Below are positions 1 to 8,982 of a stretch of 64,000 bases of DNA, one piece after another. The first letter of the stretch is position 1, and each line of letters opens with the position of its first letter. Source of the DNA: Adineta ricciae (lineage: Eukaryota; Rotifera; Eurotatoria; Adinetida; Adinetidae); assembly GCA_905250025.1 (NCBI GenBank), contig CAJNOJ010000394.1:18370-82369 (forward strand), given 5' to 3'. The position numbers and the translations under genes were made by a program. The notes under the pieces are model-generated. The model was not told the DNA's origin. It saw only the letters and a list, made by a program, of their open reading frames with translations, and searched no databases.

Positions 1-22
1 ACGAAATCAAAGACAGGAGATA

Positions 23-475
23 TTATTTAAGAAAAGAAGTAATAAATTCATTAAATGAATTACGAATCAATTCCAGAATACCGATGATTGTTCGCGCCAT
101 GTCGTTGATCCATTCAACGATATTTTTGATGACATCGATGATCTTTTTGAATATACGATTGACCCATGTTGTCACTTGATTAATACCGGTTGATGACAGC
201 GATACATATTGTTTGTATTGATTCATTCGCTCTGCATAGTCTGGACTTCGATCATCGGTCGGCCGTCGTGCCTTGATTTGGTCTCGTATTCCATTGACAC
301 GTGCAGTAACATCTTCAACGAAACGATCGGATTCACGATCGATCTGCTTTTCTAGTTCCACGACGTTGTTAGCATCGCGGTTTTGTGCTGCTGTTTCGAT
401 TGTATTTTGAAGAGTTCTTGCACGAGTTTCGATGAAAGTACGGAGAGGTTTTTCATGTGTATCTTGGAAGCTCAT
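23..475 (-). CDS. Small helical protein, family A (copy A1)
   Basis: A single coding exon of 150 aa; the start is the ATG at 475 (MSFQDTHE), which is shared by all three family members, although the frame stays open upstream. No signal peptide is seen. The protein reads as nearly continuous amphipathic helix. Residues about 50-125 hold the core shared with families B, C and D: a Val/Ile-rich helix, then IKARRPTD, then Y-x5-Y. The C-terminal ~50 residues (IIDVIKNIVEWIND and following) are strongly amphipathic. It lies head to head with the family B gene at 963. I do not recognise the family and assign no function. Confidence 0.7.
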   Translation of the reverse strand: MSFQDTHEKPLRTFIETRARTLQNTIETAAQNRDANNVVELEKQIDRESDRFVEDVTARVNGIRDQIKARRPTDDRSPDYAERMNQYKQYVSLSSTGINQVTTWVNRIFKKIIDVIKNIVEWINDMARTIIGILELIRNSFNEFITSFLK

Positions 476-962
476 GCTTGAGGGGAGAAAATGCGATGGA
501 TTATCGAAAACGACGAGCACTAATAGAAATATGATCAATCTTTTTATAACGAAGTATTAATGTATTAAAAACATGATTTTTACCTGGTGCGCTGGTTGGT
601 TTCTTTTTCGATATTATGTTGCCGAATACGATATGTTTTTGTCGACATATATATTCAATCTTTCGTGAGTACTGGGATTTTTACCTTTTTTTTCGTCCTA
701 ATTGACTATTAAACTATGCAGTCTCTCTTTGCTATTAGTTATAAAAATGTGTATTTGTACAGAAAATAGTCTAGGTGAGAAACATAAAAAGGAGCGCATG
801 GTCTGTTTTTATGATGATTTCATACGTTTTGATAATATTTCAGGTGATCAACAATATCTTTTCAAAGTAAGAATGGCTGGAATTCGATATGAATACATGC
901 GGTATAGATTACATTGTATGCAATGTACTGTTTTCCTTGTAGATTGAAATTCTGTCAAAATA
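476..962. promoter_or_regulatory. Divergent spacer between family A and family B genes
   Basis: This 487-nt gap separates two small-protein genes that face away from each other, so it must hold both promoters. A TATA-like run (catatatattc) lies near 646-656. The equivalent spacers at 4527-5009 and 32499-32968 are clearly related to each other and only weakly to this one. No other feature is seen. Confidence 0.4.
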
Positions 963-1400
963 ATGGCAAATTTCTCGTCATTCGATGAACAGTATCGACC
1001 GGCATTCCACAATAAACTAGATCAAAATGTTGTTGATTTCATGCAGCAGAAAATAGATCGTGCTCAACTTTTGAATGATGCTGACGAAGCAGAGAAATTC
1101 CTGGAGGATGCATGTGATCAATGTATTAACACAGTTACTGATCATGTAAAAGAAATCAAGGAATCGGCCAAACAGAAACGTGCAAGTTGTAAGACTCCTG
1201 CAGATGAGCAGAAATATACAGCATTCATTCAAGGAGTCGCAGCAGGTATTCAAGCAGCTCAATCGAAAATCGATCATATCTTCTGCCGCATCCATGATCT
1301 TATTACAACTGTGGTCGGTTGGATTCGAAAGGGCACTCAGTGGATCGCGAATGCTATCTCGGACGCTTTTACTTTCATTCGCTCTATTTTTATCAAATAA
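963..1400 (+). CDS. Small helical protein, family B (copy B1)
   Basis: A single coding exon of 145 aa starting MANFSSFD at a true ATG. It has no signal peptide and predicted helix throughout. The core (about residues 55-115) follows the pattern of the neighbouring families: V-x2-HV-x2-I-(K)-x5-K-R, a Cys-containing turn, a Tyr, then a second helix. The C-terminal segment TVVGWIRKGTQWIANAI is Trp-rich and amphipathic, as expected of a peptide lying on a membrane or packing in a helical bundle. Homologues are at 5010 and 32969. Family unrecognised. Confidence 0.7.
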   Translation: MANFSSFDEQYRPAFHNKLDQNVVDFMQQKIDRAQLLNDADEAEKFLEDACDQCINTVTDHVKEIKESAKQKRASCKTPADEQKYTAFIQGVAAGIQAAQSKIDHIFCRIHDLITTVVGWIRKGTQWIANAISDAFTFIRSIFIK

Positions 1401-1511
1401 ATTATCGGGCAATTCTTTTCAAAAGCTCATTGTAGACTGTGGCATGAACCGTTTTCGTTATTTCTCTTATTAATATTTTAGAAATAATTCTTCCTTTGAC
1501 TGAGTACTGGT

Positions 1512-2514
1512 ATGGCTTCAAATTGTGATTGTATCGAACCAATATTGGATGCAGTCGATGTCGTTAAATCTGATGCCAATGAAACAACAACTGAAGTAGC
1601 TATAGACGAATCGGCATCCAACGATGCTCCAAACGTACCGGATACTATCGATATTGTTAAATTCGATACTAATGAAACAACAACTGCCGTAGCTGTCGAC
1701 GAATCGACATCCAACAATACTCCAAACACGTCGGATACTATTTCTCAGGTAAAAGTAGACGAGGATCATTATCAGTTAAATATGGCTTTCTTTCGCGTGC
1801 ATGTGATTAGATCAAAAAGCAAGTCACAGACGAGTATTCAACAGCACCGAAAAATCACTCACGTGTAAGCTATGTCTATAGTCAATTATGATCTTATTAC
1901 CTTTTCTTGATTGATTTCTAGGGACAGAATACACACAGATACACGAGCCTAGCTAACAATCTTGCAAGTGTAAATATCTTGATAACTTTTGTATATATCA
2001 TATCATGATCCTACTTTTTCAGAGTACAATGACACTTGTTATTCAAAGATCGAAGCCACTAATTCTCAAATTACGTAATCCAGAGTATACTTGGTCGTGT
2101 AATGCCATTAAACCTCAAGGTAATATCGAATCGACGACCAATTCACTGGGTAATGAACTAGTTGCTCATGTTACAGCGACTGTGAACAGTATTCGGAATG
2201 AAGTCAAAAGTGCTCGTCCCCAACCAGACGAAGAAAACTATGAGCTAAAAATGGCTGCCTATCTAGAATTTGTGAAGTGTATCACACATATGATAAATAG
2301 CTTAACCGGAGTTTTTGACGATTTCCTAACCGAATATCGCAGACTTATTGATCAACTATGGGATCATCTTCAACAGTGTGCGCACCCAGATACCGACCGC
2401 TTTATTCAACAATTTCTAAGTCAAGTAGAAAAAATATTTCGTGATGCCGTGACAAATAAGATTGAGCTATTGTTCAAAGCGATCGATTCTAAATTTAACC
2501 CATCGGAACAATGA
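1512..2514 (+). CDS. Small helical protein, family C, four exons (copy C1)
   Basis: Proposed CDS is join(1512..1748, 1811..1864, 1922..1969, 2023..2514), 276 aa. All introns are GT..AG and phase 0, and the same model works in the copies at 5558 and 33516. Exon 1 is acidic and Ser/Thr/Asn-rich, exons 2 and 3 are tiny (18 and 16 codons), and exon 4 holds the conserved part: TLVIQRSKPLILKLRNP, then the shared helical core with VKSARPQPDEENY. Exon 1 is longer here than in the sister copies because of an internal duplication. The end is TGA after SKFNPSEQ. No known family is recognised. Confidence 0.7.
1557..1742 (+). repeat. Two 93-nt direct repeats inside exon 1 of copy C1
   Basis: Units 1557-1649 and 1650-1742 each encode 31 residues around a D-x-NETTT-x-VA-x-DES core. 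The sister genes at 5558 and 33516 have no duplicate and an exon 1 of 39 codons against 79 here. Unit length is a multiple of three, so the frame is kept. Confidence 0.85.
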
Positions 2515-3305
2515 CTGGGGTTTTGTTGAAATAGATCTATTTGTTTGTTTTGTATCTTTCGCACTCAAATAAACTGGAGGAGAGGCCTATCATATTTGAA
2601 CATGTACAAGCGATGGCAAATGTAGGTTCGTCATTGAAGTCCATTATTCCATGGAATTGCGCAAATCACAGTTTGTCACTATCAGATGCATGTTTCTGTT
2701 TCTTCTCTGATGAAATACGACGGTGAGATAAAAGAGACTCTCGACTAATCAGACATTCTCTGCGGATCCATGGTACATACTCGAATTTATGGTAGCTCCA
2801 ATTTTCTCTCACTTTCTCATTCGTAAATGACTTCAACAGCTTTGTTTTTGTTATTACGGATTTCACGTATTGGTTTCACGATCTGACGCTCAGATCATCC
2901 ATCGTGAAGTGTGTCGCCAGACCATTTGAGCTCAACAGATGTTGTTTTCTCTGAATGTCAACATTGGTACAACCGATCCGGCTCATCACTAAAGTCGACT
3001 GAGATACGAGATGGCGTTGTGTCAAAATTTCGGCTCAATCTATATCGAAAATTATTATGTACATGGACGGTCGGTAAGACTGGATGATCCTAATCGTGTA
3101 ATCACTTTTCAGTACATAAAAACGAATGCTATCAGCGACCCATGGAAACAATACAATCGCATCATTTATCTATTACATACTTTTAGCTCACACTTACATC
3201 TCATACCATGTTTAAAAGTAATACTTTTTCAACCGTTTATTATGAATATCTCGATTTGCACTGGAAAAAGGGCATCATGCAAGGTTATCAATGTTTCATT
3301 CACGT
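2515..3305. other. Gene-free spacer
   Basis: The first ~60 nt resemble the 3' flank of the sister family C genes (AATAAACTGGAGA block). The rest is not coding: open frames are short, lack ATG context and are not conserved in the sister unit. Nothing else recognised. Confidence 0.5.
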
Positions 3306-3981
3306 TCAATGACGAGATTGGTTTTGTTTAATTTGACTCAGCTTTTCTTCCAGAACATCGAACGGTTCGAGAAAAGTCTTTTTGACTTTTTCCTCCGTTC
3401 TACGAGCATGATTATCAAGCAATTGATCGACTCCTCGTGCATTGTTCTTGCAAATATCATCCCATAGTTGATTCATAAGTGCTTGTAGATCACTTAATAT
3501 GTCATCAGCGAGACTTTGAACTTTTTGAATGACTGGAACCATGGTATTCAATAGCTCTTGATAGATTTGCATCTTGGTAGTGTAGTCAGGATCTGACGGA
3601 TCAGGTCGTGCGCTTTTTATTCGTGTACGCAAGTCATTGATATTGGTCGTAAATGTGTTTTGAAGATCGCCAATCATTTCATCAACAAATGCGTCAAGTT
3701 GTTTGGAGTCTAGCGATGATAGATCAGGTTGTCGACTACCAGGCTTTAATTTCAGTACTAATGTTTTCAGCTTTTTATAGTTTTTACGAACTGATTCTGT
3801 GACCGTGTGCTAAACACAGAAATATGTGTACCAAAAGAAACTCCAAGAAATTTTTACCGTTAAAGGTATAGATGAAGGTGCACCTGCATTATTGTTATTA
3901 AATGACTATATTTGAAAAGAGGAGAGAAAATTAGTTTCCAAAGTCCTGAGTACATACCCCGAAGTGATCGAAATTCGACAT
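3306..3981 (-). CDS. Small helical protein, family D, three exons
   Basis: Proposed CDS is complement(join(3306..3809, 3858..3905, 3958..3981)), 191 aa, with phase-0 GT..AG introns. Exon 1 encodes only MSNFDHFG, exon 2 is 16 codons with an Asn run, and exon 3 begins TVTESVRKNYKKLKTLVLKL. Exon 3 aligns with exon 4 of family C (TVT..., LKL motif, IKSARPDPSDPDY, Y-x-E, LWDDI), so C and D are paralogues on opposite strands, and the 16-codon exon ahead of it is also shared. The truncated counterpart in copy B is at 31496-31953. Function unknown. Confidence 0.65.
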
Positions 3982-4073
3982 TTGTGATAATCTAATCTGA
4001 AATGGAAGAGTTCATAAAATATTAATAAAAACTTTGTCTGAGTCTTTCTTGCGAAGGAAAAAGGTATAAACAA

Positions 4074-4526
4074 TCATTCAAGAAAAGCTTTAACAAAATC
4101 ATTGAATGAATTACGAATCAGTTCCAGAATATTGATGACTGTTCGCGCCGTGTCGTTGATCCATTCAACGATATCTTTGATGACATCGATGATCTTTTTG
4201 AATATACGATTGACCCATGTTGTCACTTGATTAATACCGATGGATGACAGCGATACATATTGTTTGTATTGATTCATTCGCTCTGCATAGTCTGGACTCT
4301 GCTCGTCGGTCGGTCGTCGTGCCTTGATTTGGTCTCGTATTCCATTGACACGTGCAGTAACATCTTCAACGAAACGATCGGACTCACGATCGATCTGCTT
4401 TTCTAGCTCGGCGACATTGTTTGCTGTGCGATTGCGTGCAGCTGCTTCAATTGATTGTTGGAGAGTTCTTGCACGAGTGTCGATGTAAGAACGTAAGGCT
4501 GTTTCGTGTGTGTCCTGGAAACTCAT
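4074..4526 (-). CDS. Small helical protein, family A (copy A2)
   Basis: 150 aa, single coding exon from the ATG at 4526 (MSFQDTHETALRSYIDT). It is very close to the gene at 32046 in copy B and a little less close to 23-475. The core carries IKARRPTDEQSPDY followed by YKQYV. A 5' UTR intron is possible: reading the minus strand, a gag/gttata donor-like site and an attgcag acceptor just precede the ATG. It shares the 4527-5009 spacer with a divergent family B gene. Function unknown. Confidence 0.7.
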   Translation of the reverse strand: MSFQDTHETALRSYIDTRARTLQQSIEAAARNRTANNVAELEKQIDRESDRFVEDVTARVNGIRDQIKARRPTDEQSPDYAERMNQYKQYVSLSSIGINQVTTWVNRIFKKIIDVIKDIVEWINDTARTVINILELIRNSFNDFVKAFLE

Positions 4527-5009
4527 AACTGCAATAAGTAATATAACGATACTCTAGAAAAAAATCGATGATTAAATATAACCTCAATCTTTTATGGTGC
4601 AATAACGGTTTAATCCTAGTATGATGTTTATTCAGAAAAATATTTTTTCCCGATGTTTGCTGTTGAATTCGGCACTCCTATATATATGACACACATGCTT
4701 TTTTTATATAAGTGTGGATTTTTCCTTTCCTTTCCTTTCCTTTCTTTATCTTATTTTAGTGTGTTCTCTTACTCTTGATGTTGGTTTTTACCACACGTAT
4801 TTGCATTAACAATAATCTTTGCTGGAAGAGTGGGGAATATAAAAACAGACACGCGGTGATTGTCGGGACTTCGCAGTTTTTATTTACAGTTGTATGTAAT
4901 GACCAATACTTGTCTGATGAAAAACTTCCTTGAATAAGATATGAGTATATTTCTGAGACTATTTACATATTGCTCTATTTCAGTTATAGATTGAAGTTTT
5001 AATAACACG
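4527..5009. promoter_or_regulatory. Divergent promoter spacer (A2/B2)
   Basis: A block at about 4808-4880 (cttTGCTGGAAGAGTGGGG, then aatataaaaacagac) is almost unchanged at 32770-32840 in copy B, standing out from more variable flanks. A TATA-like tatatatatgac lies near 4680. A short (TTTCC)n run at 4721-4743 is interrupted in copy B. Shared control of the divergent pair is inferred. Confidence 0.45.
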
Positions 5010-5438
5010 ATGGCAAACTTTTCATCGTTTGAACAACAGTATCAATCAGCGCTGCATGACAAATTAAGTGAAAATGTCAATATAATGCAGCAAAAAGTGA
5101 ACCAAGCACAGAGTATGAGTGACGCCGATGCAGCAGAAAGAGCTCTTGACGAGGCGTGCGATGGATGTCTTAATCGAGTCGCTAATCATGTGAAAGAAAT
5201 TAAGGAATCAGCCAGACAAAAGCGCGCAAGTTGTAAGACACCTGCAGATGAACAAAGATATACAACATTCATCCAAGGAGTCGCATCCGGCATTCAAGCA
5301 ACTCAATCGTTAATTGACACGATCTTTACCCAAATCCGTAATCTTGTGGTAACTGTGGTCAGCTGGATTCGCATGGGCATATCTTGGATGGCAAGCACCA
5401 TAACAGACGTTTTCAATAGTATTCGTGCTTTTCTCTAA
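5010..5438 (+). CDS. Small helical protein, family B (copy B2)
   Basis: 142 aa, one coding exon starting MANFSSFEQQYQSALHD. It has the family B core (CDGCLNRVANHVKEIKESA, then KRASCKTPADEQRY) and the Trp-bearing amphipathic C-terminus (VVTVVSWIRMGISWMAS). Three Cys residues in the central part are shared with the copy at 963, which could allow metal or disulphide chemistry, but no known motif fits. Closest relative is 32969 in copy B. Confidence 0.7.
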   Translation: MANFSSFEQQYQSALHDKLSENVNIMQQKVNQAQSMSDADAAERALDEACDGCLNRVANHVKEIKESARQKRASCKTPADEQRYTTFIQGVASGIQATQSLIDTIFTQIRNLVVTVVSWIRMGISWMASTITDVFNSIRAFL

Positions 5439-5557
5439 TAATCTCTGTTACTCTTTTTTTATAAGAAAAGGAATCTTGCACGAAGTCACGTAAATTACTC
5501 TAGATATTTTTCTTTTAGTAATTTCAGATATACTTTTTCATTTCATTGGATATCGTT

Positions 5558-6501
5558 ATGGCTTCAAATGATGATTGTATTAATTCAGAATCAAACGCTA
5601 TGGACAATACAACACCCGCTATTAATGGATCAACAGTTGATAGTGATCAAAATGGTTTGAACGATGTTTCTAGGGTAATAAAACGCTATGAGAGATACTA
5701 TAGTTGGATAGTTTTCGAACTGAGAAGGAGACAGTTATAACTATATTCTTTCTAATCATTTTTGTTATGATCAGGTTGAAACGCAAGTCACAAACGAGCA
5801 TTCGACAGCACCGAAAACTCACTCGCATGTAAGCTATGCCTATAGTCTATTATGATCTTATCACCTATTCTTGATTGATTTCTAGGGACAGAATACACAC
5901 AGATATACGGATCTGACCACTAATCTTGCAAGTGTAAGTATACAATTTCCGATAAATGTGTGAATTACATCGCAGATCATTTTTTCAGAGCACAGTGACA
6001 CTTATTATTCAAAGATCGAAGCCACTAATTCTCAAACTACGAAATCCAAGCCACGCCTGGGGTGGATTAGGCAGTGCAGTCAAACCTCAAAATGATATCG
6101 AATCGACGATCAATTCACTGGGTGATGAACTAGTTGCTCATATCACAGCGACTGTGAACAGTATTCGGAATGAAGTCAAAAGTGCTCGTCCCCAACCAGA
6201 CGAAGAAAACTATGAGCTGAAAACGGCCGCTTATCAAGAATTAGTTAAGTCTATTACACATATCATGAATAACTTAACAGCAACCTTGGATGATTTCTTC
6301 ATCGAATATCGCAAACTTATTGATCGATTCTGGGATCATATTCGGAACTGTGCGGACTCAGATGTACCCGACTCTGTTCAACAATTTGAAAATCAAACAG
6401 AAAAAATATTTCGTGATGCCGTGACAAATAAGATTGAGCCATTGTTTAAAGCGATCGATTCTAAACTTAACCCATCGGAACAATCACTGGGGTTTTGTTG
6501 A
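5558..6501 (+). CDS. Small helical protein, family C (copy C2), extended C-terminus
   Basis: Proposed CDS is join(5558..5674, 5775..5828, 5886..5933, 5989..6501), 243 aa, with phase-0 introns. The start is the ATG at 5558 (MASNDDC). Exon 4 carries TLIIQRSKPLILKL, VKSARPQPDEENY and LIDRFWDHI. The sister genes stop with TGA right after NPSEQ; here that codon is TCA, so translation runs five residues further to a TGA ending at 6501. Function unknown. Confidence 0.7.
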
Positions 6502-6779
6502 AATAGATTGATTTGTGTTTTTGTATCTTTCGCATTCAAATAAACTGGAGAGCCCTATCATATCGTCATCGAAGTCCGTTATTTCATGTAATTGCGCAAA
6601 TCACAGTTTAGCCCTATAATGCAAAAAAGATATGCCGACTAAATCGTATGAATCATGAGATAGAACTACAATAACAGAAGGAAAGAAAAAACTCAATTGA
6701 CAGACGGTGCGAACACACATATATATAGCAGTTGTTTTGTTTTTCTTCTACGTAAAGTATCATTCAAGAAAGAAAATCA

Positions 6780-7451
6780 ATGATTTCCGATGAATATACA
6801 TATGAATTAATCGATAATGAAGATGACGCGCGCATATGTGCTCAATTAATCGCTGACGAATTCGTCGCGGTTAATTCAATGGTTATTCTCGATCGGTTAA
6901 ATTCGCAAAGTATGTTTGACGAAGACACATGGCCGACAATGCTTGAAATGTTTCATGAACGATTATCATTCCTTGCACGGCATCGTCAATCAGGTGAAAT
7001 TGTTGCTGCTATCAGCGCATGCGATCTTTATTTAGCACAAAAACGACATCCCTACGATCCATCAAGTGCTCCTTCGACGATTCCATACTTCGATTTATTG
7101 GAAGATTTGGATAATATGTTTATTCATCATGATTTTCAACAAGAACTTAAACCAAACATGGTTTTACAGATTGTTGTCGGTGCCACTCGAGTGGAACACT
7201 CAGGCAAAGGTATAGCGACTCGATTGCGAACGATTCTATGCGAATATGCTCGCGACAAACGAGAATTTCAATATGCATTAGCGCAAACTACAAACGAAGC
7301 AACCCGTCATATATATGTGGATAAAATGGGTGGAATACCACTAACAACCATCGATCCGAAAACATGGATATGGAAGAAGAAAGGTGATCAAGTATGTCCT
7401 TATAAAGACCATACAGGTATACCTATTCCGAATATTTTAATAAAGTTATGA
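6780..7451 (+). CDS. GNAT-family N-acetyltransferase-like protein
   Basis: 223 aa, intronless, starting MISDEYTYELIDNEDDA. The central part gives a GNAT fold signature: a beta-strand VLQIVVGATRVEHSGKGIATRLR resembling motif A (the R/Q-x2-G-x-G/A acetyl-CoA pyrophosphate loop, here EHSGKGIA) followed by a helix, then ALAQTTNEATRHIYVDKMGG resembling motif B. Such enzymes move acetyl from acetyl-CoA to an amine; the substrate cannot be told. Similar animal proteins are arylalkylamine or glycine-type acetyltransferases. It is convergent with the sHSP gene, with a 137-nt gap. The copy B partner at 34778 differs at about ten residues. Confidence 0.75.
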   Translation: MISDEYTYELIDNEDDARICAQLIADEFVAVNSMVILDRLNSQSMFDEDTWPTMLEMFHERLSFLARHRQSGEIVAAISACDLYLAQKRHPYDPSSAPSTIPYFDLLEDLDNMFIHHDFQQELKPNMVLQIVVGATRVEHSGKGIATRLRTILCEYARDKREFQYALAQTTNEATRHIYVDKMGGIPLTTIDPKTWIWKKKGDQVCPYKDHTGIPIPNILIKL

Positions 7452-7588
7452 TCAACTGATTGCAATAATAAATTGACAGAAAAAAAATGAAAGACTTGAA
7501 GATCTTTTTTATTCAAGGTGTCGAAACTCGAATGTAAAAAACGCTGAATTAACGATATGATATGAAAGTGTTTATGTGAGAAATATCT

Positions 7589-8457
7589 TCATTTGTTTTG
7601 ACTGTGTTCAGTATATGGTACTTCGATTGTAAGATGTCCATCATCAGTTAAATATGATTGTAAATGATCTGTTTGCGTGCCTGGTGGAAGAGTAATTGAT
7701 CTGTAAAAGTAGCTTTTCTCCAAAGTTCGATCAGTGAGTGACATATGTTCGCCTTGGACGATCAAATCATTGTTTCTCACGGAGACTTTGATCTGATCTG
7801 GGCGGTAGTTTTTCATTGGTAAAGACATTTCCAGTTTCTTCTTTTTTTCTTCGCCATTGACAACTTTCGGTGTAAACGAAGACGTGTGAAAATGATGATA
7901 ATCGAACGATTGTTCACGATTTTGACCATACGGAAGTAAATGTTGGTGATCAGCATCTGTTGCCGATTCGAGGTAACGTTGTTTGTGTTCGTGATTATGC
8001 AGTGGGATATCGACAATTAATAAATTATTTGGTGTTACATACGATACCAAATGATCAGCATCTAGATCATCAAAGTTAGAAATTTTGACGAAGTTCTCTT
8101 GATCTTACCAGCATGTTCATAAACAGGCTCGGGTAGATCGTACATTTTTCGTTCTTTTTCACTTTGACCATTCTGTTTCGCTTCAATGAGCAGAAGACGA
8201 CCTTCGATCGTGGTTTGGATACTCTCGGGATCATATCCCGAGATGTCCAGTTTGACACGATATTTGTCTCCATACGGTTGTGATTCTAATGCAGGTGCTA
8301 CTATTTCTTCATATTCTTGTCGTCGTTTCGGTCGATTGATCCAACGAAGTGATGCGAATGTATTCGACTTTGAATCTCTCCATGGATCAAACAGTTCGAA
8401 ATCATTTCCGAAGTCACTCGAACGACGACGATCTCGATTTACTGGTAACGATGACAT
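7589..8457 (-). CDS. Small heat-shock protein with two alpha-crystallin domains
   Basis: Proposed CDS is complement(join(7589..8061, 8109..8457)), 273 aa, start ATG at 8457 (MSSLPVNRDRRRSSDF). The 47-nt intron (8062-8108, GT..AG, phase 1) lies inside the first alpha-crystallin domain; splicing joins YEHA to DADHLVSYVTPNNLLIVDIPL, restoring the last strands of that domain. Domain 1 covers about residues 60-145 (YRVKLDISGYDPESI). Domain 2 covers about 185-270 (LEMSLPMKNYRPDQIKVSVRNNDLIVQGEH and LTIEVPY). Small HSPs are ATP-independent chaperones that hold unfolding proteins; a role in drying or heat tolerance is plausible here but inferred. Confidence 0.85.
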
Positions 8458-8982
8458 TGTCAATTGAATATTGATGTATGCGTTTGTCTCAATAAACAAA
8501 ACGAATGGCGATGCAATGGATCAACCAATCGAAAGTACATAAATGACGGAGGCAATCATCGTGACGAATTCTTTTTTTCAAAATAATGAACATTTAGAGT
8601 TAGATGTCGCTTCGATATGTATTTCTTTATCATCATCACATCAATATAAAAGAATGAGATCGTATATAATTTTGTCGTTCGCTCAATTAATCACTACTAC
8701 ACCTCTGCAAAGGTAAGCACGAATGAAAATATATTTTTTTCGTAGCAGTCTAATGTTCCGCGAGTGGCGTGAAAGAAGAAAAAGAGAAAAACACATAAAC
8801 TATTAGTTGTCACTATAGCGTACACATATGTACACATAGCTAATCGAATGTTTGGGTGAATTGCATCATCCTTTTGACAACCAAATAGAAACACGGCTTC
8901 TGATTTGATGATTCATTTTCTGATGAAATCGATAAAGACGACGGCTAAATATTGATTTTCATTCACATTTCAGATACATAAA
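8458..8982. promoter_or_regulatory. Divergent spacer between sHSP and TDO
   Basis: 525 nt hold the promoters of the sHSP (-) and TDO (+) genes and probably a 5' UTR intron of TDO (ttcacatttcag just before the ATG). I looked for heat-shock elements (repeated nGAAn) and found only weak partial matches near 8565-8580. It is conserved in copy B at 36457-36979. Confidence 0.4.

Noticed and set aside
702-947. 81-codon open frame upstream of the family B gene
   Set aside because: Not conserved in the sister spacers at 4527-5009 and 32499-32968; probably 5' UTR.
8458-8982. Heat-shock elements upstream of the sHSP gene
   Set aside because: Only isolated GAA/TTC pieces near 8565-8580; no run of three alternating nGAAn units, and no better match in copy B.
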